In this document: piece after piece, positions 1 to 9,850 of the stretch
Numbering within the stretch: the stretch's first letter is position 1
Layout: every line of letters starts with the position of its first letter
Source of the DNA: Protonemura montana
Taxonomy: Eukaryota > Arthropoda > Insecta > Plecoptera > Nemouridae
DNA: 64,000 nt
NCBI GenBank assembly: GCA_947568835.1
Contig: OX387604.1
Coordinates: forward strand, 15,343,076-15,407,075
Reading direction: 5' to 3'
Program-made: the position numbers and the translations under genes
The notes under the pieces: model-generated
The model's input: only the letters and a program-made list of their open reading frames with translations
Databases searched by the model: none
What the model was told of the DNA's origin: nothing

Positions 1-122
1 ATGTTGACAGAATGTAAAAACAATTGAACACACTTATTTTTAAACTCCATTGCACTCGAAGAGAATTACAAGATTTCCAAAATTACGTTTTTTTATTGAC
101 AATAGAACAGATGTACAATTAC

Positions 123-3100
123 CTGAGGACGAGGATAGTCGTTCTCGACCATCGTTACGGCTTTTGCCATCTTCATCTCACGTAAGCTATTTTTATCTAA
201 TATTTTTACGCCTTTGCCGATCTTTGCATCAACCTTTGCTGGCTCGATTGCCAACATTTTGCCTCCCATCGTTGGGAGAGAAATTTTTTCATCAATCTCA
301 ACTATGGAGATATCTGAGCAGCAAAAATAAACAAAGGAATAAATTTAATGAGGATTATTCAGAGTGCATATTAACAATGCTATGATAGGTCAGAAATAAA
401 GAAAACTGTGATGTAAAACCTCATGAACAGTGGAGGGGACAAAATAAATTACAAACCACAGAACCACTGAAATAATAGGTCATGCATATACCTAATTAGG
501 CTATCTATTTTCGTTACCTATGTAAATTATACCTAATATATTACCCCTAATGATAGGGATAGTGTGGAAGGAGAAGAATTAAACAGGCTCTGAGCCCATA
601 TTAAAAGTCCATCTCTGGACAAGCCTGTGATCAATTAGTTTAACAAGATCCTAGCCAAAAATCTTACAGAATGTACTTTTCTGTCTGCTATTTCAATTCT
701 AGAAAAATTATAATTTTGTAATTAAATTTTGTAAATTAGACATTTTGTAATTAAACAACTTTGTTGTTTTTAAGCCCAATTGCTAGAAAAATCAGCCAAG
801 TCATAGTTATTCGATATCCAATTTGAGTATTTTGTACCTGTTGGAGCAGGTTCCATCATTGAATTAAAAACATCTGCAACCATCACTTTGCATGAATCTG
901 AAAAATAAGTATGATCTGTTTCAAATTCACTCAATCATAAACAATAAGAAAATGCAATAAATTTACCCATGGATTTATTTTCCCACGGATATTTACAAAT
1001 ATTTAAGAAACGAGTAAAGAGTCAGTGGCCAGCGTTGAGTCTTACCATATAAGACAAAACTTTGATATCGATGCACGAACGTGATTCCTTTCAGAAAGAT
1101 GGCCATCATGGTGAAAGTTAGTTTTGGCCGTGGGGTAGGGAGTCGCAACTGCGGGGACACCCATTCAAAAGGTGGCGACCTCATTCGCGCAATCCCCAGA
1201 AGCGCATTGCTGAAACATTTAGTATAATAATAAAAATGTCTCCATTAGACCAATTAACAAGATATCAGGAATATCATATTTAGTATAAAAAATTCGAAAA
1301 ATACACACGTCCAAGGTGAAACCCTAATCATGGTGTAAGCAACTCGTCCAAAACATAAACACGTTGGTCATTAAAGACCAAACTGGAACTTCTATGACTT
1401 TAACAGTAGGCATATTACTGCTACTATTACTGCTATACGAATAAAGGTGATGAAATATCACTTGATACAATGAACAATTGATATCAACTGAGTGTGAATG
1501 AAGGAATGCACAGAAATGGTCAAATGGTATGAATGGAAATGACATGGAAATCATTATAAGACAGAAGACAAATTCCATGGATTATGATATAAAATGACTG
1601 GGGCTTCGCAAACACAATTATTAATCAGGTTGCGAATGAGAGTACTACTAATTGGTGGTAGATTAAAACTAAGCAAACAAGTAAAAAGTCCTTTCATACA
1701 GTATACAAGATTTTGTTGGTCTTCCAGACTTTAGAATGGAAAATGAAATAAAATTGAATCTATGCAGCGCAAAAAGTAAAATAACAATAATTTGTCTACA
1801 ATATTCACTCACAATTTTTGCCAAAATTCAAATAAAAAGTAACCGAACGGTTTAGCAATTGGGACCACCAGTTCTTGAGAAGTCCCTCTAATTATGCAAT
1901 ACTGCGCTGGGTCAAGTATTAGATGGGTGACCTTCGTACACATGACCAGTTCTGTTGTGATCATTTTGGAACATTTTTGTAAATTGCTATTTCTTTTAAA
2001 AAAATGTATTGGTGACATTTGTTTTAATTGAAATGGGTCAAATAGAAAGCACTTAAAGATACACTGAGAATGTCACCTAAAGCGATGTAGCGTTTTGGCC
2101 GTTAGCGCCAATCTAACGCGGTCAAAACTTCGGCTAAGGCAAAAATCCTTTTTAGAAACAAAAAGCAGTTTACCAACACCAACACCAACATCATCACTTT
2201 ACCAACGGCTCTGAATCTCTCTTGTTCAGTAAACTAAGAATGGGTGTAGTATTGTGGAATAGTAGTTTATGGACTTACAAGTTTATTTTAGGATGTTCTG
2301 TCACAATATAAAAACTGGTAGATGTATGCTAGTTGTTGAAAGTTAAGAATATAAATAGATCTGGTAGAAGATGCTATGAGACGTCTGGTTAGCCTGATGA
2401 TTGCTGTGAGCCTCTACAAGTTACTGCTATAACCTTTACCTCTACAGCACCATCACTTTAACCAGAACGAACCGGCCTACTCTCACAACCATCGGCAGCG
2501 AACACGACACGCGAAGAAAATCTGACTTCAGAACAGACCCACACACTCTGGCAATATACGAGAAAAGCCCTGCTTATGTAGGGGCCAAAGGCTACATCAA
2601 ACTACTTACAGGTATTAAAAACATAATAAGCGACGTCGCTTTCAAAGCTAAACTTGTGAAATTTTTAATTAGTAGACAATTATATTCTGTTACAGAATTT
2701 CAATTTAAGTATGTGCTAATTGCAGATATCTGTATATATTATTACCAATGTTTTATTTCTTTTGACATGTTCACATACCAATTTATATTGTTCTTACTGA
2801 ATCAATTAAATTATTATTGTTATTTAAAAACTAGCTATGGTCTGGCTAGTGTGAGACTGTTGCTTAACCCAGCCATACTACTTTAAAAGTAATCGTGTTT
2901 ACCGAGATTAAGATGCATAGAGTTACTGATTAGTCTGAAACTCGCTAGTTGTCAGAATTGATTGATTGGGCTGCGATGTCGAATTTTTTCCATTGTACCG
3001 AGGGTAACCCTAGGGCGTCTGGATTTATGCAAAAATCACTAGTAGGTATAACTGCCGGGAAAGAAAGGGGTAGTTACGTGCTTTGAGATCACAGCTTCGA

Positions 3101-4138
3101 TAATCGAGTCGACACGAATTGAAGTGTTGATACCCGGCAAGATGTACAGGAATCAAACAAAGACCATCCTGATTAACACTTGAAAAATTTTAAAAGCTTA
3201 GTATACCGGAGTTTTTGGGATACACTCTAACGCCATAGCTGTTGCTATTGCTGTGTGACGGTTCTAGTTAAACATCTTGTTGGAGCGAGCGTAGCATGCG
3301 TTAACACTTGTCAGCTGTTTTGGAAGTAAAGGTTGTGCGAACGAAGGTTTTATGAACTATAGAACGTGTATGGTAAGGTGAATAGTTAACAAAAATGTTT
3401 TTTGTGCATTAAAATATCTGTATTTTAATATTTAAATTTATTGATATATCAATATCTCGATATCTCGATTTAACAATGTTCGATCAATATCAATATATCA
3501 TCAATATATCATATTGATTATTTTTTAATCAATATTATCAATAAAGCAATATATCAATATATCAATGCATTATCATCGATATATATTTCGTTACAATATG
3601 GATAGCATATTCTCAAGTTCCTCCATCCCTAGCTCATAATGCTAATGTGCTACTGAAAACATGGTGAATGGCATTCTGTTTAAGTCCATAAAGAGGCTGT
3701 GTTACTGATATTTAAGAAATATGACATTAAATGCACTCTATAACCGCTATTAAGTTAAGTCAAGATAGTACACCGGTACACCAACGGTGGTTGATTGATT
3801 CCTCCTTAAAGTAATGTTCAATTTATAATTGCATGCTCTTTAAAAAATGTGCCAGTCATACCTGTGCAATATGGCGCCTTTACCAATTCGCCTTTGGGAT
3901 CGCAGAAATATATGGTCTAATTTACCGTCATGCTATCTACACTTACTGGTACTAGTACTGTCGCCGTGTATTTTGAAAATTATCAGAATGAAAATAATAC
4001 TCACCAGGCAGAAATTACGTCTGCGTTGTGGTACTGAATTCTTCCTTTGGCCTTTTTCGGTATCTTATCACCGGCTAACCAGAAGGTGGAGAATCGTCCC
4101 TTGCAAAGACCACGAAGTTCATCATATTGACAGAACAT
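123..4138 (-). CDS. Rec8/Rad21-type cohesin kleisin, N-terminal part (runs off left edge)
   Basis: This is the N-terminal part of an alpha-kleisin, the subunit that closes the cohesin ring between SMC1 and SMC3. Four exons join in phase on the minus strand: 4138-4005, 1209-1046, 897-838 and 313-123, giving 183 residues before the window edge. Exon 1 starts MFCQYDELRG and has GRFSTFWLAG, matching the MF...G.F...WLA signature of the Rad21_Rec8_N family. Exons 1 and 2 create the conserved Cys by a TG|C split codon (NADVISAC). Exon 2 has PRPKLTFTMMAIFLKGIT...Y, where the family has P.fsL.lsaqLl.GvvrvY. Exon 3 gives SCKVMVADVFNSM. Exon 4 starts DISIVEIDEKISLP, the usual short stretch ahead of the acidic linker. 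Donors are GTGAGT, GTAAGA, GTACAA and GTAATT. Intron 1 (~2.8 kb) carries a 5S-derived SINE and an AT-rich repeat. The divergence suggests Rec8 (meiotic) rather than mitotic Rad21, but that is inference. The C-terminal winged helix lies outside the window. Confidence 0.68.
1855..1965 (+). mobile_element. 5S rRNA-derived SINE head (SINE3-like), fragment
   Basis: The stretch around 1905-1935 contains GTATTAGATGGGTGACC, the internal promoter region of 5S rRNA, followed by TACACATGACCAGTTCT. That tail is shared with the copies near 61.25 kb and 53.75 kb. It lies in intron 1 of the kleisin gene. Only the 5S-related head is clear here. Confidence 0.6.
3415..3600. repeat. AT-rich low-complexity repeat
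   Basis: The sequence is made of overlapping variants of ATATCAATATATCGATAT and is therefore nearly self-complementary. It lies in intron 1 of the kleisin gene. No coding or RNA signal is seen in it. Confidence 0.8.
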
Positions 4139-4283
4139 CGCTGCTATCAAAAGCTCTCAGTCTGTTATAAAAACACCAACAGTTGGACTGTTCAACGCTG
4201 CAGACTGAAAATTACTTCTAATCACTTACAAAGCACTAAAACACAGCACAAGTAAAAAATAAAGTGGCTTAGCGAGATGAGTC

Positions 4284-4419
4284 TTAGAAAGTTTTCTTCA
4301 AAATGGTGACCTTTCCACTAACGTTCACCGCCACCTCTTCATTCTCGACCTTGACATCCCACCCTTGAGCTCTGAGCTCTGACATAGCGCTAGTGTAGCT
4401 CTTGCCGCGAAACTCAAAA
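4284..4419 (-). pseudogene. Coding-like fragment of unknown family, ending in a stop
   Basis: Read on the minus strand, this gives an open stretch beginning TFEFRGKSYTSAMSELRAQG and continuing through WDVKVENEEVAVNVSGKV to ILKKTF and TAA. The composition is protein-like: amphipathic and rich in Lys and Glu. The codon just upstream is TGA. The in-frame sequence before that stop (EKSEDKTTRLV) also looks coding, which suggests a broken gene. Alternatively, the ...TTTTGAG site could serve as a splice acceptor of a last exon. I do not recognise the family. It lies ~150 bp upstream of the kleisin start, on the same strand. Confidence 0.35.
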
Positions 4420-4807
4420 GTTCACACTAGACGTGTAGTTTTATCCTCAGATTTTTCAACTAGGTGTTTTATTAATTAAGTCTTCTCTGTCGACCTCTTA
4501 TTACGATCCATAAAATACATCGTCAATTAAAAGCATTATTTCAGTTCAGCTCGATTCAGCCTCGATTCATTTTAGTATCATTACTAGATGTGTCTGGTTC
4601 ATAATTTTGCAGAAATGTTGAAATTTTCATCGAAAACAAAGGGAATTAAGCTGTGTAGGTGTACAGAATTTCAGATGGATACATTTCAGATGCATTATAC
4701 TTATAGGTGAAATGCTGGCTCCCAGCTGGTAACCAGACATTATACGTTTTAGCGTAAGCGTTTTAGCGTAAGAGTTAACACTTTCTAGTTAAATCAAATT
4801 AAAAGTT

Positions 4808-5330
4808 ATGCAAATTGGTTCTGGATTCATAACCTTCAGGGAAAACATTCTGTTGGAGATTAGGGGCGGAGAGTACCACCACATTTTATTTGACAATTCC
4901 TTTACAAAAACTGGCTGCCCCAGTCCAGAAAAAAATGTGATGGTAGATTTTCTGCATCTCATTAAATTTCTTGTCACGTCACAATTGGCGTGAAAACATT
5001 GTGACAAAAAACAAAACGTAACACTGCAGTGGAAAAATATTCAAAATGGTCGGTTTACGAACTGTCACGAGTGTAATGATCTTCAAGACGTTCACATAGT
5101 CTAAGAGTCAGTTTTTACACTGGTCTTTTCGTGGCAGTAAGTTAGAAAGATTGAAAAATACAAGATACTGAAATATTGTCGTCGTCATATTGGTACTTAC
5201 ATTTGGAACCGAAAACGTACTAACGAGTTAAGGAGATTTTGTTATCTGCTGCTAAAAAATAATGCCTTGCCAAACGTGCGAACATCAAGCCACACTCTGC
5301 TATGAATGACCATTGCTGAAATATTCTGGG
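4808..5330 (+). pseudogene. Decayed piggyBac-like transposase remnant
   Basis: From 4808 the plus strand reads IGSGFITFRE...RGGEYHHILFDNSFT. This fits the piggyBac pattern of a variable segment followed by G.H..(F/Y)DN(F/Y)FT, whose Asp is catalytic. DFLHLIKFLVTSQ follows where the family has ..L...GF..TGT.R. Near 5240-5310, ELRRFCYLLLKNN and, after a frame change, CQTCEHQATLCYE look like the C-terminal cysteine-rich finger. Stops and frame changes separate the pieces, so no functional protein is encoded. No terminal repeats were identified. The match is from memory of the family pattern, and the minus strand is also partly open here. Confidence 0.42.
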
Positions 5331-5395
5331 CTTTGCTGGGCCATGATGGGCTATGCTGGGCTGTGTTGGCTTATGCTGGAATGCAGGCTGTTTCT
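5328..5395 (+). repeat. Short tandem array of GGGCTATGCT-type units
   Basis: Units such as GGGCTTTGCTGGGCCATGAT and GGGCTATGCTGGGCTGTGTT repeat with variation. The same motif forms the larger field at 8.8-9.3 kb, so this looks like a separate small copy of that repeat. Confidence 0.6.
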
Positions 5396-5936
5396 ATTCT
5401 TCAAAGACCATTTTACAAGTATTTGAGATTGTTAAAATATGTTTTTAAATATTTCTGTACTTTCTGTAAAATGCCAATCATGTTTTTAGGGAGTTCTCTT
5501 CTGGATTCCTCTGATATTTGTTTTTTCTTTAAAAAATGACTCCTAATTATTTGTAAAAAATTGTTGCTAGAAAACCAAGACTCAATTTATGAATCATAAC
5601 AAATCATCATAACAAAATCATAACAAGGAGAAAGAAAAACTATTATAAAACTTGGCAAAAACCAGAAGTGGTGAACGTTTTATTTTTCGCTACTTTTTAT
5701 TTGCACGTGCACGTTATTCACAGGCTGCCACAAAACCATCTCATATCAAATCTATAACAAACCAAAAAAAAACAATTCTTTATCAACACTTGAACATCAA
5801 CCTCTACTTCGATCGATGCAAAACTCAAAATCACCTACAAGTAAACGTTTAATTTAATCTCTATTGCTCAGCGCAGAAATTTTGAAGGTGCATTGCAGCG
5901 TGGCCTGAAATTCAAATGTAGGCAACTGTAAGCTAC
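5396..5936. other. Gap with no recognised gene
   Basis: This is AT-rich sequence with only short, poorly coding open stretches. A TTTATT at 5690-5695 is an AATAAA polyadenylation signal on the minus strand, about 240 nt after the stop of the 441-residue gene. Confidence 0.5.
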
Positions 5937-7262
5937 CTACATCTCCCTGTCGAGGATAGTGTTATACGTGTCTACAGGGTAGTTTAACCTCTCAGGAACT
6001 TCTTGGTCGGGCTTTTTCTTTCCCAGAACTTGTTCCTGGATCCTTCCGAGACCAAAAATCCCGGGAGATTTCTCACGAGAGCTGCCCTGGCCATCGTTGT
6101 TAGCACTTAACTTGAATATGTTCTTATTTTCCATTACTTGTTTCAGGCGGGCCCAAGCCTTGGGAGTCTTCTCACTCTCTAACTTTACCCCATCCAACGT
6201 TTTTGTCTGTATAGCACTCTCTTCTACCTTAGACGGTCCTGGCCCTTGCTCGCTTGCGTGATCAGGAGTAAGCATCGTACGTAACGGCGTAAGAACCCTG
6301 AGCTTGTTGTTGAATTTTGCCCAATATGACTCTTTCTGCTGTGGAAGGGGCTCGAACGCGGATACGTCAATGAAGGATGATGACTTTCCTGGGAAAGGCC
6401 TAGGCTTGGCCAAATAGAAGACGCTATCTTTAGTGTCCAAGGTGGAAAGGTTGCCTACGCTTTCCTCTCTATCAGGCCAATCAAGAACACTTGGACGCAC
6501 ATTGCTATACTTTTTCCAATCGTGGCTTGGATAGTTGAGAGTTCGCCCGAGTTTCTCATTAGCGTCAGACTGGGGCAAGCTAAAATCTGCAGTGTCACTG
6601 GTTTTCTGGCCTCTGGCAAAACACTGCGAGCTAGGTCTGGGTAAATACAGCCGTTGGCGAGGTTTTTGCACGGTCTCGGGCTTATCAAGGTGAGCAGTCG
6701 AGGAAGGTTCTGAATCAGTGCCGATGTCGCTGCTGGGTTTATCAAGCTTTAAACTAGGCAAGGTGGTGGGATTACCCAGGTTAGCAGCTAGCGACGAGTC
6801 TGGGGCGGTGCTGATCACACTGATTTTCTTCCTTGGGATGTAGCGCGCAGTTTGCCTGGCTAAATCCAGTTCTATCAAAGGTTCGTCTAGAGTCTCGGGA
6901 TCATCCATGACACTAACCTTTGAATGTGCAGCCAGATTACGCCTTAGATCAGGGCTGCTTTGGCTCTTCTTCACAATCACCATGCCCGTGCTGGCCATAT
7001 GCAGTTCTTCCATGCTCGTTAGATCGACTTTGTGTGGGCGCAGCCAGCGCTTGGAACTGGCTCGAGGATCAGGATAATGAGTTCTTAGTTCGAGACTGCA
7101 GCTGCTGCTGCTGCTACTGTCGTTTTGGTGCTGCTCAGCGTCATTTAGATCAAGCTGACCGAGGGCTACTGCAACGTTGTCGGCCGTCTCTTCAATTGCC
7201 GTCAAGATGTCTACTTCTCCTTGCGTTTCTTCATTTTCCCTGTCTAGTGGCCTGCCAGACAT
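5937..7262 (-). CDS. Uncharacterised, probably disordered protein (441 aa, one exon)
   Basis: This is a single open reading frame of 441 codons on the minus strand. The start context is favourable (AAAAATGTC, purine at -3). I do not recognise the family. The protein is rich in Ser, Pro, Asp, Glu and Lys. It has a Ser run near residues 49-54 and repeated Leu-Asp-Lys-Pro elements near 170-195 (KLDKPSS, HLDKPET). No signal peptide or membrane segment is visible. The more ordered-looking parts are around 300-325 (SYWAKFNNKLRVLTPLRTML) and 365-385 (AWARLKQVMENKNIFKL). The base composition is clearly higher in GC than the flanks and the frame is free of stops for 1.3 kb, so it is real coding sequence. 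Its intron-free structure is unlike its neighbours; it could be a retrocopy or simply a one-exon gene. Confidence 0.72.
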   Translation of the reverse strand: MSGRPLDRENEETQGEVDILTAIEETADNVAVALGQLDLNDAEQHQNDSSSSSSCSLELRTHYPDPRASSKRWLRPHKVDLTSMEELHMASTGMVIVKKSQSSPDLRRNLAAHSKVSVMDDPETLDEPLIELDLARQTARYIPRKKISVISTAPDSSLAANLGNPTTLPSLKLDKPSSDIGTDSEPSSTAHLDKPETVQKPRQRLYLPRPSSQCFARGQKTSDTADFSLPQSDANEKLGRTLNYPSHDWKKYSNVRPSVLDWPDREESVGNLSTLDTKDSVFYLAKPRPFPGKSSSFIDVSAFEPLPQQKESYWAKFNNKLRVLTPLRTMLTPDHASEQGPGPSKVEESAIQTKTLDGVKLESEKTPKAWARLKQVMENKNIFKLSANNDGQGSSREKSPGIFGLGRIQEQVLGKKKPDQEVPERLNYPVDTYNTILDREM

Positions 7263-7968
7263 TTTTGCCTAAAAATCAAGTTTTGTTCGACAAAATATCA
7301 GTATTTTAGTCGCACATTATAAATAATGTGTTATAGAGGTATTTGTTTACTTACTTTCAGGTAAAACTTGACAATATAATAATGTAAATGAAAGATTTGC
7401 TGTGAGACAAAATCTTTCTAGCAGATCATCAGCGAAAACAAAATGGGGACGGGACAGAGCCTCTTAAATTGTGGCAACAATCGACCAATGAAATCGAACG
7501 TTCCGTGGAAACAGTTGAAGTGCGATTTGACAAACTGTGAACTTTCTAGACCACTGTCGACTATCAGAAGAAGATTTTTTTTTATTCGTTTAAGTATTCT
7601 CATTCCTCACTCATTGGGTATTCCAACAAGTCTTTAGTTCCTGTGGAACGGTACTTTTATAACGAGGAGAATGTTTTGAGTGCACATTGATGAATGCTAT
7701 TGTGACAGGATTGGTTTGCCATGGAAAGCCAAGTTCGATTCCAGTGCCTAGTCATGTCGTCGCACGATTCCCGTTCTTCCAGCGACCGTCTCTAAAGAAT
7801 GCTTCAATAGTTGCTCCCCCAGTAAAATAAGCAAGTGTTGTGCTACACACACCCATGCTTTGGCTGCCAATTCAAATCTAGCGTGGACTAGGAAGCCTGT
7901 CATAGACAAAGGAAAGCTGGAAGGTGCCAGTTGACAGGTCTAATTTCTAATTATAATTGGCATCTAAC
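7263..7968. other. 5' flank of the 441-aa gene; no other gene seen
   Basis: The interval is AT-rich, with only short overlapping open stretches on both strands. It ends at the CATCTAAC target duplication of the hAT element. I see no further gene. Confidence 0.5.
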
Positions 7969-8736
7969 CAGTGGCGGCTCGTGACTGTTTTTCTTGGAGG
8001 GGCGGCAGTAAAATTTCTCCCCCCCCCCCCTCACCACCATCACCATAAGTAATGAACACTGTAGTAGGATTTCAATATTGTAACATTTAAATACAACATG
8101 TGATATTTAAAAAAAAAGTTATCATTGAATTCTTGCTGTCAAGTCACACATTGGATTAATTTTCATTGGACAAAAACGTACACTGTATGTGCAACAGGGT
8201 GGGATCAGAAATTTAGGCTAGTAAACGGTAGTACTATTATTTTGAAACTATTAATTGCCGTGGAAAATATGTGCGATCGTATGCATCGTTCTGTCTCACT
8301 CGCTCTCGCTGCTAGCTCAGCCCGGCGACTGGCCGAGGCTGGCCGAGGCTGGCCGAGGGCGGGTTTTCTGCTGCCCTCGCTGGGCTTGCGAGCGACGACA
8401 GGCGACACACGTTCAAGGCCATTTCCACGCACTCATAGCTGAGCAGGGAGGACGGCAGCGCTCGCTGCCCCAAAGAGAGCAAGAGGTGGCGTTCATGCTC
8501 TATAGGCAGCGGACAACCGCCTACTGGATCGCAGCTCGTGCTGTCGGCGCGACGCAAATAGCGCGTTTTTTCGCATTTCGAAAGTAGCACCCATTTTAAA
8601 ACACACAAAACGCGTAGAACAATAATAATAGTAATAACACTTATAATTATTATAATAATAACAATTATACTTTTATTCTGTCGAAAATGCTAGGGAGGGC
8701 AGCCGCCCCGCAGCCCTCCCTCACGAGCCGCCCCTG
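7969..8736. mobile_element. Non-autonomous hAT element (768 bp) with 8-bp target duplication
   Basis: The left end starts CAGTGGCGGCTCGTGA. The right end finishes TCACGAGCCGCCCCTG, its reverse complement with one mismatch. The element is flanked on both sides by the identical 8-mer CATCTAAC (7961-7968 and 8737-8744). The CAG-type ends and 8-bp duplication are the hallmarks of hAT transposons. The subterminal parts are also inverted (GGGGCGGC near the left end, GCCGCCCC near the right). The inside carries no transposase. It holds a GC-rich core (8255-8580) with three copies of CTGGCCGAGG at 8329-8358 and an AT-rich stretch near 8620-8670, so it is a mobilisable passenger. Confidence 0.88.
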
Positions 8737-8799
8737 CATCTAACATAAAGTCACGCTACACAAACACCTTACCACGCTGACTCGTAGTGTTATACTACG

Positions 8800-9420
8800 C
8801 TAAATTTGGCCATGCTTGGCTGCTCTTCTGGGCTCTGGTGGACAGTGCTGGGCCATGCTGGGGTCTGTTGTACCCTGGTAGGTTATGCTAGACTTCGTTA
8901 GGGTACGCAGGACTTTGCCAGGATGTGCTGGGCTACGCTATTATACGCTAGGCCACAGCGCTAGGCTATAGTCTTTGGCGCTAGGCGTAGCTTAACTGAG
9001 CTAGGTACGCTACTTTGGAGGGACATGCTGGGCCAGGTTAGGCTATGCTAGACACGCTGGGCTAGGTTAGACTACGCTAGGCTAACACTGAAAAGAGCTC
9101 CAGCTATTGCTTGATTGCTTCTCAAAATTAAATAGAAAAAAGTATCAGATGCCTTTGGATTATAATTGCTTCGTAGTATAAATACGGCACAGACCGATTA
9201 TGCTGGACACGCTGGGCTAGGTTAGGCTATGCTGGACACGCTGGGCTATTTAAGGCTATGCTGGACACGCTGGGCTAGGTAAGGCTACGCTAGGCCAACA
9301 CTGAAAAGAACTCCAACTCGTGCTTGTGTGCTTCTTAAAATTAAATAGAAAATAGTATCAGATGTCTTTGGATTCTAATTTCTTCGAAGTGTAAATACGG
9401 CACTGACCGATTATTAGCCG
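8800..9420. repeat. Degenerate tandem repeat field with a duplicated ~120-bp unit
   Basis: Positions 8800-9085 and 9200-9290 are built of ~10-16 bp units such as GGGCTATGCTGGACACGCT. Two diverged copies of a longer unit, starting CTAACACTGAAAAGAGCTCC (9081) and CCAACACTGAAAAGAACTCC (9295), each run ~120 bp to TACGGCAC(A/T)GACCGATTAT. They are separated by the short-unit array. This indicates tandem duplication of a compound unit. No coding potential is seen. Confidence 0.82.
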
Positions 9421-9590
9421 TCGCGAAGTCGGCGTCTTCGCGGACGACGGTGACAGCGGCGTTGGCGCCAGTACATCCAATGTTCATCCAGCAAGGCAGT
9501 CTCGTTCAAAGAGGACGACAATCGGTTCCAACGAGAGCACTCAGGGTGGTATCATTGGGCGTATTATTCAAGGGTGAAGTTGCCTAGTTA
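9421..9590 (+). other. GC-rich island with open reading frames, function unknown
   Basis: Two plus-strand frames stay open through this GC-rich patch. One reads VGVFADDGDSGVGAST and ends IIGRIIQG before a stop. GDSG recalls the active-site Ser motif of trypsin-like proteases, but nothing else of such a domain is visible, so I make no functional call. It could be an exon fragment or part of a repeat. Confidence 0.25.
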
Positions 9591-9704
9591 GCGCGACTTA
9601 TGCTTAGATTTAGGCAGCCCATGTTGCTTGATCGAGGTACAAGGATGCCTATCACCTTAGACATTGCAGAGATCGTGTTGGCTCCGTAGTTTTATTTACT
9701 AATA

Positions 9705-9850
9705 CGAGGGGTTTAAATACGCACTGTTTTTACAATGAGCCCTACAGCACTGGTCTAATGGCATCAGTAAATGAGTGGATGATCTTGAGGATGATGATGA
9801 ACCTAACTTAGCCTAAAAGGGTGGAGGGGTAACCCGGTGCTGGCATGTTG
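9705..9850 (-). mobile_element. 3' end of a 5S-derived SINE (fragment)
   Basis: The reverse strand contains GGGTTACCCCTCCACCC, TCATCATCATC and GATGCCATTAGACCAGTGC. These correspond in the same order to the tail of the fuller copy at 61.46-61.57 kb. Only the 3' part is convincing. Confidence 0.6.

Noticed and set aside
4789..5007. Minus-strand frame overlapping the piggyBac-like stretch, with a pyrimidine tract and acceptor-like CAG
   Set aside because: It lacks a recognisable motif, while the plus strand shows ordered piggyBac-like blocks; kept only as a caution.
8125..8608. Overlapping open frames on both strands
   Set aside because: They lie inside the hAT MITE's GC-rich core and have no domain or consistent coding bias.
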